Source: UBA1367 sp040268355 (GTDB lineage: Bacteria > Actinomycetota > Coriobacteriia > Coriobacteriales > Atopobiaceae). From it: 5,210 bases of DNA. Shown piece after piece: positions 1 through 5,210 of this stretch. The notes under the pieces were generated by a model that was given only the letters and a program-made list of their open reading frames with translations, searched no databases and was not told where the DNA came from. How positions within the stretch are numbered: position 1 is the stretch's first letter; each line of letters opens with the position of its first letter. The DNA is taken from positions 1 through 5,210 of the forward strand of contig JAWRIT010000143.1 in NCBI GenBank assembly GCA_040268355.1. Direction: 5' to 3'. The translations under genes were made by a program, and so were the position numbers.

Positions 1-1131
1 GAGGGCGTCCAGTACTACAACGACCTCATCGACGAGTGCCTGAAGCACGACATCACCCCGCTCGTGACCATGTATCACTTCGACCTGCCCAACGCGCTTG
101 AGGAGCGGGGCGGCTGGGCCAACCGCGCCACGGTCGACGCCTTCGTGGAGTTCGCCGAGCTCATGTTCCGCTCCTACGGGGACCGCGTGAAGTGGTGGCT
201 CACCATCAACGAGCAGAACATGATGACGCTGGCGGCCGGGGCGGTCATGGGCGTCGACTTCTCGAAGCTCGAGAACCCCAACAAGTACGTCTACGAGATG
301 AACCACAACATGCTGCTGGCCCAGGCCAAGGCCATGTGCCTGTGCCACTCGATGCTCCCCGACGCCAAGATCGGTCCCGCGCCCAACATCGCGCTGGTCT
401 ACCCCGAGACCGACCGGCCCGAGGACATCCTGGCCGCGCAGAACTTCAACGCGCTGCGCAACTGGCTGTACCTCGACATGGCCGTCTTTGGCATCTACAA
501 CCACATCGTCTGGTCGTGGCTGGAGGAGCAGGATGCCCTGCCGGACAACATCGAGGTCGGCGACATGGAGATCATGAAGGCGGCCAAGCCCGACTTCATC
601 GCCTTCAACTACTACTCCACCGCGACGGTCGCGATGCCGGATGACGACGAGGCGAACACGTCGGGCGACCAGCAGCGCGCCACCACCACTGCCGGCTTCT
701 TCAAGGGCGTCCAGAACCCGCACCTGCCGCGCACCGAGTTCAACTGGGAGATCGACCCCATCGGGTTCCGCAACACCCTGCGCGAGGTGTACGGCCGCTA
801 CCACCTGCCCGTCATCATCACCGAGAACGGGCTGGGCGCCTATGACACGCTGGAGGAGGACGGCTCCATCCACGACCCGTACCGCATCGACTACCTGCGC
901 GAGCACATCAAGCAGATGCAGCTGGCCATCTCCGACGGCGTCGAGGTGCTGGGCTACAACCCCTGGAGCGCCGTCGACCTCATCTCCACGCATGAGGGCA
1001 TCGTCAAGCGCTATGGGTTCATCTACGTCAATCGCGACGAGTTCGACCTCAAGGACCTGAAGCGTTACCGCAAGGATTCCTTCTTCTGGTACCAGAAGGT
1101 CATCAAGAGCAACGGAGCCGACCTGGCATAG
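1..1131 (+). CDS. 6-phospho-beta-glucosidase, GH1 family (5' end missing)
   Basis: The frame is open from base 1, and the 376 visible residues end at a TAG at 1129-1131. About 100 N-terminal residues lie outside the window, judging by the usual 470-480 residues of the family. GH1 hallmarks appear in order: YHFDLP at 73-90, the acid/base Glu in TINEQN (codon 211-213), FNYYST near 604, and the nucleophile Glu in ITENG (codon 823-825). Near the C-terminus a Ser (985-987), Lys (1006-1008) and Tyr (1012-1014) have the 7- and 2-residue spacing of the phosphate-binding Ser-Lys-Tyr triad of 6-phospho-glycosidases. A Thr follows the Ser where 6-phospho-beta-galactosidases have Trp, which favours the glucosidase. 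By family knowledge the enzyme hydrolyses 6-phospho-beta-glucosides in the cytoplasm after import by a phosphotransferase system. No partner transporter gene is visible. Its 17 Arg codons from position 64 onward are all CGN. Confidence 0.93.
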   Translation, partial: EGVQYYNDLIDECLKHDITPLVTMYHFDLPNALEERGGWANRATVDAFVEFAELMFRSYGDRVKWWLTINEQNMMTLAAGAVMGVDFSKLENPNKYVYEMNHNMLLAQAKAMCLCHSMLPDAKIGPAPNIALVYPETDRPEDILAAQNFNALRNWLYLDMAVFGIYNHIVWSWLEEQDALPDNIEVGDMEIMKAAKPDFIAFNYYSTATVAMPDDDEANTSGDQQRATTTAGFFKGVQNPHLPRTEFNWEIDPIGFRNTLREVYGRYHLPVIITENGLGAYDTLEEDGSIHDPYRIDYLREHIKQMQLAISDGVEVLGYNPWSAVDLISTHEGIVKRYGFIYVNRDEFDLKDLKRYRKDSFFWYQKVIKSNGADLA

Positions 1132-1145
1132 CGCCGAGGTCGCAT

Positions 1146-1197
1146 GGGCGTTGGGTCCGGACGTGTGGCCCAAAGCGCGGGCGTTGGGGGGCCGGAC
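1146..1197. repeat. Imperfect direct repeat in the convergent gap
   Basis: Two copies, at 1146-1162 and 1179-1197, start with the same ten bases, GGGCGTTGGG, and end with the same six, CCGGAC. They differ only in the bases between. The copies lie in the 69-bp gap between the two convergent stop codons. GTCCGG at 1155-1160 could also pair with CCGGAC at 1192-1197. No T-tract follows on either strand, so a classical intrinsic terminator is not evident. Confidence 0.4.
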
Positions 1198-1200
1198 AAG

Positions 1201-3402
1201 CTACCCCAGCGCCCGCTCTGCTGTCAACCAGCTGGGCTGCTCGCGGCTGATGACGCGGGCGCAGGCGTAGGCGCGGGGGAGCGAGAGCACAGTGGCCGCG
1301 CGATAGGCGCCCGAGGGCTGCAGGTCCAGCACGAGCGCGCAGTCGACCCGTCCGTCCTCGACCAGGCAGAGCGGGACGAGCAGCTTCGTGCGGTTCTCGG
1401 CGGGATCGTAGACGGGCACGGCAAGCCGGTAGCTCGCACGGACCCGCACCATCGCCTGGCGGACGGCGTCGTCCAAGGAACGCCGCATGCGACGCGACGC
1501 ATTGCCGTCCGCCTGCGCCAGTCGTGCCAGATCGGTGAGCTGCTGTGCGGAAAGCCGCTCATGACCTGCGAGGATCGCCATCGCCTGGGCGTTGCCCTCA
1601 AGGCGCTCGGCGAGAAAGGCGCGGGGGAGTCGGCCGATCTGCCGGGTGAGGATCGCGGCGTGGTCGAGGATGACCATGCGCCCGTGCGCGGGCACGACGC
1701 TCTCCACCGTGGAGAGGTAGGAGGGAGGCTCAGGCAGCTCCGCGATGGTGGCGGCGAGGCGCGCGCCGAGATCCCCCGAGCCGGCAGTGGCAAAGCCTGC
1801 GAGCTTCCACGGTATGTCGCCGTCAAGCGGGGTGAGGCATGCGTAGAGGTCCTCACCGAAGGGCGTCAGCAGGCCCGTGTCGAAGGCCGCGAACGAGCCG
1901 TCGGACGCGTGGGAGACGCGCTCCTGGCAGCGTGCGCGATGGAAGGTGCAGGCGAGGTACTCGCGCAGGATGCCATAGCGGCTCGCCTGGCCCACGCCCT
2001 CCCCGGGGTAGTTCCAGCGTTCGGGTGCGGCCATCGTCGCAAGGGAGCCCAGCGTGCGCTCCCAGCTGCCGAGCATGAGCTCCTGCGCCAGCTCGCGGAC
2101 GGGATTGACCTGCGCCGCGCCCCGTTCGGACAGGTCGCTCCAAGCCCCCTCGTCCGCGGCGGGCAGCCCCTCGAACCCAACGGAGTCATGCGTCGCGCCG
2201 CTGCCGTCGTCTCCGTCGACCAAGGCCAAGCTCCAGCGCTTTCCGGAGGCGCTGCGCGCGGTCCTGCGCAGCGTCACCGTGAGGGGAGAGCCGTCTTCGT
2301 GCAGGTAGCGCAGGGGGAAGCTCACACGGCTGCGTGATCCCGCAAGGTCGCCGGTGGAGCGGGCGACTCTCCAGTCCTCGTCCAGCACCGTCAGCGGGTC
2401 GACGTCGTAGGGGAGGAGCTGGTAGAGAGCGCGCAGCAGGGCGTCTGTGCAGGCGACCTCGGCCCCGAAGTCTTGCGGGAGCTCGGCGGGAAGCGCGTGG
2501 GCCGCCGGGGCGACGGGCGCGGACGGCGTGGGGGAGGCGGACGTCGCGGTGGAGCCGCTCTTGTCAGCCCGCACTGCCGTGCTGGCGTCCTGGGCGTCGG
2601 CGGCCTGCCGCTCGCGACGCTGGCGGGCGAGCTCGCGCTCCATGTCGTCGTAGGGGTCGTAGGTGACCGTGAGCGAGATGGGGGCCGGCGCTGGTGCGGC
2701 CGGTGGCTCCGGCGTCGGCGCTGGTGCGGCTGTCTGCTCCGATGCCGACGCGTCCACGTCCTCCGGCGTCGGTGCCGGTGCCGTCTGCTCCGGCGCGGCC
2801 TCGGTTCCGCCGTCCGCCACAGGTGCCACCCGCTCTGGCTCGGTCGCGACGACCGCAGGCTCCGGCTCTGCCACGGTGGCGGCTGCAGGCTCGGTTACGG
2901 TGGCTGTGGAGCTCGCCTCGCCGTCATCGGCGGCCCGCTCCCGTGCCCGCTGCGCCGCCTCCGCATGCTTGGCCGCCGCCCGCGCCTCAGCCTCCGCGCG
3001 CTCGGCCGCCTCGCGCTCCCGCCGCCGCTTGCCGGGCTTCACAGGCTTCAAGTTGGCCTTTCCGCCCTTCTTGCGCTTCTTCCAGCTCTTGGGACCGCTC
3101 GCCTGCCGCTTGGCCTGCTTGTCTGTGGTGTTGTCTGCGGCATCGGAGAGCAGCTGGTCCCAGTCCTCGCGGCGCAGCAGCGTGGCATAGACTCGGCCCT
3201 TCTTGAAGACGGTCAGCTTGAGAAAGTCAGGGCAGGCCTCCACCAGCTCCTGGACCGTCTCGCACTCGAGGTCGACAGGCTTGATGCCGTCGGCGGCAAG
3301 CACCTCCTCCACCTGGGGCAGAAGCGTCTGGACCCCCACGCCGACCTCGCGCACGAGCAGCTGGTAGAGATAGAGCCGGTACCCCGGCGTGACCTTCGCC
3401 AT
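1201..3402 (-). CDS. LOTUS-like and DUF3825 domain protein of unknown function
   Basis: The protein has 733 residues. I chose the ATG at 3402-3400 because GAGGAGG ends 5 nt before it and MAKVTPGYRLYLY begins a well-formed domain. The frame stays open upstream, but only into the insertion sequence. Residues 5-86 look like a LOTUS/OST-HTH winged helix, a predicted RNA-binding fold, ending in PDFLKLTVFKKGRVYATL. Residues 97-130 are strongly basic, 127-160 are a charged Ala-rich probable helix, and 160-300 are a Pro/Ala/Thr/Glu linker. Residues 305-430 are an unrecognised alpha/beta region. Residues 440-727 resemble DUF3825, with ERWNYPGEG, FAAFDTGLLT, PWKLAGF, LLVPLCL and YRAATVLSLPRAYACARVI. 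There is no signal peptide or membrane segment, so it should be cytoplasmic. A role in RNA binding or metabolism is an inference from the N-terminal fold. The domain names come from memory of family patterns. The gene converges on the glycosidase gene, and an insertion sequence separates it from its upstream region. Confidence 0.85.
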   Translation of the reverse strand: MAKVTPGYRLYLYQLLVREVGVGVQTLLPQVEEVLAADGIKPVDLECETVQELVEACPDFLKLTVFKKGRVYATLLRREDWDQLLSDAADNTTDKQAKRQASGPKSWKKRKKGGKANLKPVKPGKRRREREAAERAEAEARAAAKHAEAAQRARERAADDGEASSTATVTEPAAATVAEPEPAVVATEPERVAPVADGGTEAAPEQTAPAPTPEDVDASASEQTAAPAPTPEPPAAPAPAPISLTVTYDPYDDMERELARQRRERQAADAQDASTAVRADKSGSTATSASPTPSAPVAPAAHALPAELPQDFGAEVACTDALLRALYQLLPYDVDPLTVLDEDWRVARSTGDLAGSRSRVSFPLRYLHEDGSPLTVTLRRTARSASGKRWSLALVDGDDGSGATHDSVGFEGLPAADEGAWSDLSERGAAQVNPVRELAQELMLGSWERTLGSLATMAAPERWNYPGEGVGQASRYGILREYLACTFHRARCQERVSHASDGSFAAFDTGLLTPFGEDLYACLTPLDGDIPWKLAGFATAGSGDLGARLAATIAELPEPPSYLSTVESVVPAHGRMVILDHAAILTRQIGRLPRAFLAERLEGNAQAMAILAGHERLSAQQLTDLARLAQADGNASRRMRRSLDDAVRQAMVRVRASYRLAVPVYDPAENRTKLLVPLCLVEDGRVDCALVLDLQPSGAYRAATVLSLPRAYACARVISREQPSWLTAERALG
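2707..2790 (-). repeat. Short repeat in the Pro/Ala linker
   Basis: The linker carries EQTAPAPTPE (residues 205-214) and, 17 residues later, EQTAAPAPTPE (residues 222-232). The DNA copies are near-identical GC-rich blocks. Such repeats often vary in copy number between strains. Nothing indicates a catalytic role. Confidence 0.5.
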
Positions 3403-3407
3403 GGAAG

Positions 3408-3414
3408 CCTCCTC
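3408..3414 (-). promoter_or_regulatory. Shine-Dalgarno site of the DUF3825 gene
   Basis: On the minus strand GAGGAGG is followed by 5 nt and then ATG. The match to the 16S rRNA anti-Shine-Dalgarno sequence is near perfect and fixes the start at 3402. It lies just outside the left inverted repeat of the insertion sequence, so the insertion did not damage it. Confidence 0.85.
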
Positions 3415-3420
3415 AAGACG

Positions 3421-3437
3421 ATATGAGCAGGACACTG
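3421..3437 (+). repeat. Left inverted repeat of the insertion sequence
   Basis: ATATGAGCAGGACACTG is the exact reverse complement of 4955-4971. The match breaks at the next base on both sides, so the repeat is 17 bp. It begins 18 bp upstream of the DUF3825 start codon. Confidence 0.92.
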
Positions 3438-3445
3438 CAATCGGA

Positions 3446-3536
3446 AGCCCCTCCTGCATGCATACCCGTGGATTAGGCCGACAATTGTGAGTGTCTAGTT
3501 CACCGTGGCGGTCACGCCACACTCATGGAAGGGGCT
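3446..3536 (+). promoter_or_regulatory. Transposase leader with possible RBS-sequestering structure
   Basis: The transposase Shine-Dalgarno site is GGAAGGGG at 3527-3534, 6 nt before the ATG. AGGGGCT at 3530-3536 is the exact complement of AGCCCCT at 3446-3452 and could be masked by it. Between them are two competing stems: TGAGTGT (3488-3494) with ACACTCA (3519-3525), and GTGGCG-gtca-CGCCAC (3505-3520). Transposase leaders of some IS families fold in this way to block translation from read-through transcripts, so I infer a similar role. No convincing promoter hexamers are visible here. Confidence 0.4.
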
Positions 3537-3540
3537 CCCA

Positions 3541-4653
3541 ATGAGCAATGCTACCACCTTCGTCGGCCTGGACGTGCACGCCCGCTCGATCAAGGCCGTC
3601 TCCGTCGACGTGATGACCGGCGAGGTCGCGAGCGCCACGTTCGGCTACGACGCGCCGGCGGTCGCCGAATGGGTCAGGGCGAAGGACCCTGGCGCCAAAT
3701 GCGTCTACGAGTCCGGCCCCACCGGCTTCGACCTGCAGAAGAAGCTCGCGGCCCTCGGGGTCGACTGCGTCGTCGGCGCGGTCTCCAAGATGATCAAGCC
3801 CGCCGCCGACCGCGGGCGCAAGAACGACCGCAACGACGCCGAGTTCCTTGCCAGGACACTCGCCGTCGGCAACGTGGTGGAGGTCTGGGTGCCCGACGAC
3901 GAGTGCGAGGCCGCCCGCGACCTCACCCGCGCCCTCGAGGACGCGCGCGACGAGTGCACGCGCTCGAAGCAGATGCTGTCGAAGTTCCTGCTCAGGCACG
4001 GGCTGGTGTTCGACGAGGTGACGCCCTCGGGCCAGAGGAGGAAGAACTGGACGAGGGCCCACTGGGCGTGGATCAAGGGGATCTCGTTCGCCGAGGGGGC
4101 CGACGACGACGTCCTCGCCTACTACGTCGACCGGGTCAGGCAGGCCTGCGAGGAGAAGGCGCGGCTCGAGCGCCTCGTCGCCGCGGAGGCGTCGAAACCC
4201 AGGTGGAGGGCCAGGGTCGACTCGATCCGGTGCCTCAAGGGCATCGACGTGGCGACCGCCGCCGACCTCACGTTCGAGGCCGGCGAGTTCCCGCGGTTCA
4301 GGAGCGCCAGGTCGTTCGCCGCCTGGGTGGGCCTCACGCCCTCGGAGCACTCGAGCGGCGAGACCGTCGCCAGGGGCGGGATCACCAAGGCCGGCAACCG
4401 CCACCTCAGGCGCGACCTGGTGGAGTCCGCCTGGCACTACCTGGGCTGCTCGCCGCACTCCAAGGACCTCGCCGGCGGCCAGGCGCCCGACCCGGCGGCC
4501 AGGAGGCACGCGGCGAAGGGGGTGCGCCGCCTGGTCGAGAGGCGCAAGTCGCTGCTCGCCCGCGGCGTGCAGAAGAACAAGGCCAACGTCGCCACCGCCA
4601 GGGAGCTCGCCTGCTGGGTCTGGGCGATAGGCACGATGGTCGAGGGGGCGTAG
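3541..4653 (+). CDS. IS110/IS1111-family DEDD transposase
   Basis: This 370-residue recombinase is complete and of normal family length. The ATG at 3541 is preceded by GGAAGGGG at 6 nt; the upstream GTG at 3505 has no such site. The N-terminal RuvC-like DEDD domain shows Asp11 (FVGLDVHAR), Glu57 (YESGPTGFDL) and Asp96/Asp99 (KNDRNDAEFLA). A charged helical, probably coiled-coil, stretch spans roughly residues 120-235. The C-terminal Transposase_20 region has the serine motif TPSEHSSGE (likely nucleophile Ser272, possibly Ser271), followed by GGITKAGNRHLRRDLVE. Family members cut and join DNA through this serine together with the DEDD site, forming a circular intermediate under the direction of an element-encoded guide RNA. 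All key residues are present, so it may be active. Eighteen of 37 Arg codons are AGG, against none of 17 in the glycosidase gene, which suggests a different origin. Confidence 0.95.
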   Translation: MSNATTFVGLDVHARSIKAVSVDVMTGEVASATFGYDAPAVAEWVRAKDPGAKCVYESGPTGFDLQKKLAALGVDCVVGAVSKMIKPAADRGRKNDRNDAEFLARTLAVGNVVEVWVPDDECEAARDLTRALEDARDECTRSKQMLSKFLLRHGLVFDEVTPSGQRRKNWTRAHWAWIKGISFAEGADDDVLAYYVDRVRQACEEKARLERLVAAEASKPRWRARVDSIRCLKGIDVATAADLTFEAGEFPRFRSARSFAAWVGLTPSEHSSGETVARGGITKAGNRHLRRDLVESAWHYLGCSPHSKDLAGGQAPDPAARRHAAKGVRRLVERRKSLLARGVQKNKANVATARELACWVWAIGTMVEGA

Positions 4654-4679
4654 CCGGCAAGGCGGGCCGGCCAACATAG

Positions 4680-4945
4680 GCCACGCATCCCGGAAGCGGC
4701 CGCATCCGAGGCCGTTGGGGCGAACTCCAGCCATTTTTCTTCGCGAGCGCCGCAGGGCGCCACCCGCGTCAAAAGACTGTCAGCAGACGAGATGGCCCCA
4801 GCCGTAGCAACGGATTGCCCAGCGCTGGTGCGCCACGGGCGGATATTAAACTGCAAAGACGGGCGTCGGAAGACACGCCACGGCCGCCGCGGAAGGGTTG
4901 AGATGGTAAGGGCCAGGCGCCGTTATCGGGGCCTGGCCCAACATT
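4680..4945 (+). ncRNA. Candidate bridge RNA / seekRNA of the insertion sequence
   Basis: The 318 bp between the transposase stop codon and the right inverted repeat contain no credible gene but several hairpins. CGGCC (4697-4701) pairs with GGCCG (4710-4714). GCGCC-gcag-GGCGC (4747-4760) is flanked by an outer CGCG pair (4742-4745 with 4765-4768). GGCGT (4862-4866) pairs with ACGCC (4875-4879). The strongest is the stem at 4910-4939. IS1111-type elements are known to encode the guide RNA that pairs with target and donor DNA in this position. The limits given are rough, since neither a promoter nor a 3' end can be placed. GC-rich DNA forms short stems by chance, so position and the strong hairpin are the main support. 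Confidence 0.5.
4910..4939 (+). other. Strong hairpin near the right end of the IS
   Basis: GGGCCAGGC (4910-4918) pairs perfectly with GCCTGGCCC (4931-4939). Inside, after one G/G mismatch, CCG (4920-4922) pairs with CGG (4927-4929) around a TTAT loop. No T-tract follows, so it is not a typical terminator. It lies 15 bp before the right inverted repeat and is probably a stem of the guide RNA or a recombinase-recognised structure. Confidence 0.75.
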
Positions 4946-4950
4946 GTCAC

Positions 4951-4956
4951 TTGACA
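4951..4956 (+). promoter_or_regulatory. Outward-facing consensus -35 box at the IS right end
   Basis: TTGACA is a perfect -35 hexamer pointing out of the element; its last two bases are the first two of the right inverted repeat. In the present insertion the only -10 candidate is TAGAAA at 4972-4977 with a short 15-nt spacer, which is weak. In IS110-family elements, right-end -35 and left-end -10 sequences can form a junction promoter when the element circularises, and this box is well placed for that. Confidence 0.5.
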
Positions 4957-4971
4957 GTGTCCTGCTCATAT
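4955..4971 (+). repeat. Right inverted repeat of the insertion sequence
   Basis: CAGTGTCCTGCTCATAT is the exact reverse complement of 3421-3437. It marks the right limit of the element to within a few bases. Confidence 0.92.
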
Positions 4972-5210
4972 TAGAAAAGCGCTCACAGACGCGGGCGGGC
5001 AGCATGCAAGGCTTCAGCATATCGCATCCCGTAGGGCCGCCCTGGCGTGTGGCGGGCTATGTCAAGCAAGCGGCCGGCCGGCCTGCGCCCCGTCGGGCTC
5101 CCTTCTGCCTGGGACGCGGGGGGTCGGGCGCCCGTGGCTAGAGATCGGACTTTTGCGGTGTTTTTTCGGGCATCCCGGAGTATCTCCGTCCTCCGTCCTG
5201 CTGTTTTCTC
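4972..5210. other. Noncoding right flank, displaced leader of the DUF3825 gene
   Basis: I see no credible gene here. Before the insertion this stretch would have lain directly upstream of the DUF3825 start and probably holds its native promoter. On the minus strand there is a TTGACA (5065-5060) but no -10 box at normal spacing, and a weak TATGCT (5021-5016) without a good -35. Other structure includes GGCCGGCCGGCC (5072-5083), the palindrome CGGGCGCCCG (5125-5134), and T-runs at 5151-5154 and 5161-5166. CGGGcatCCCG follows the second T-run, and the short stem CGGAGtatCTCCG comes after it. None forms a clear terminator. Confidence 0.5.

Larger units (their letters stand above)
3421..4971 (+). 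mobile_element. IS110-family insertion sequence, probably IS1111 subgroup
   Basis: About 1.55 kb bounded by a perfect 17-bp inverted repeat (3421-3437 and 4955-4971), with one intact DEDD transposase gene. The left noncoding part is about 120 bp and the right about 318 bp. IS110-family elements usually lack terminal repeats. Short subterminal inverted repeats and a long noncoding region after the transposase gene are known for the IS1111 subgroup. True tips may lie a few bases outside the repeats. AGA occurs at 3416-3418 and at 4973-4975, which may mark a shared core or a tiny duplication. The element sits between the DUF3825 gene and its former upstream region and reads away from it. I cannot name the IS. 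Confidence 0.88.

Noticed and set aside
1144..2337. Long plus-strand open frame of 397 codons opposite the DUF3825 gene
   Set aside because: No family features. It lies antisense to a gene with a strong ribosome binding site and recognisable domains, and GC-rich codon bias keeps the opposite strand open.
2473..3426. Plus-strand open frame of 317 codons rich in Arg, Leu and Gly
   Set aside because: Low-complexity composition mirrors the linker of the real minus-strand gene, with no recognisable domain or start signal.
3403..3522. N-terminal extension of the DUF3825 protein by 40 codons into the IS
   Set aside because: The frame is open but lies in inserted DNA and its ATG has no ribosome binding site, while the ATG at 3402 has a near-perfect one.
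3525..4679. Second plus-strand frame of 384 codons overlapping the transposase
   Set aside because: Its very Arg-rich product is an out-of-frame reading of the transposase codons.
3523..4734. Minus-strand open frame of 403 codons across the transposase
   Set aside because: Antisense shadow of the transposase, whose motifs are clear. The product is Pro/Gly/Arg-rich and resembles nothing.
4898..4902. TTGAG in the candidate RNA complementary to CTCAA in the left flank (3412-3416)
   Set aside because: Five bases are expected by chance in 300 bp, so this cannot be claimed as a guide segment.
4769..5141. Small open frames of 60-83 codons in the IS right end and flank
   Set aside because: No supporting start signals, composition or motifs. 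They cross the element boundary or overlap structured noncoding sequence.
5151..5188. T-runs next to CGGGcatCCCG and CGGAGtatCTCCG as a terminator
   Set aside because: The T-runs come before the stems on the plus strand and the stems are only 4-5 bp, so neither strand has the stem-then-T order of an intrinsic terminator.

Overview
This is a GC-rich window from what looks like an actinobacterial genome. The style of the glycosidase and of the large unknown protein suggests the Coriobacteriia (Olsenella, Collinsella or Atopobium relatives). That placement rests on remembered family resemblance, not on a search.

Layout. Positions 1-1131 (+) hold the 3' four-fifths of a glycoside hydrolase family 1 gene, probably a 6-phospho-beta-glucosidase, cut by the left edge. 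After a 69-bp convergent gap, positions 1201-3402 (-) encode a 733-residue protein. It has an N-terminal LOTUS/OST-HTH-like winged helix, a basic and then Pro/Ala-rich linker, an unrecognised middle domain and a C-terminal DUF3825-like domain. Positions 3421-4971 form a complete IS110-family insertion sequence. It has a perfect 17-bp inverted repeat at both ends, a 370-residue DEDD transposase (3541-4653, +) and a 318-bp structured noncoding right end. The last 240 bp (4972-5210) carry no gene.

How the parts relate. The insertion sequence lies in the 5' leader of the DUF3825 gene, 18 bp upstream of its start codon. It leaves that gene's ribosome binding site intact but moves whatever promoter it had to beyond position 4971. 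End inverted repeats plus a long noncoding region after the transposase gene fit the IS1111 subgroup, whose members are known to encode a target-choosing guide RNA (bridge RNA or seekRNA) there. The right end shows several hairpins, including a near-perfect 12-bp one, and is the best candidate for that RNA. A consensus -35 hexamer faces outward across the right end, as expected for a promoter completed when the element circularises. The most interesting items are the candidate guide RNA and the LOTUS-like/DUF3825 protein, which is probably an RNA-related protein of unknown function.
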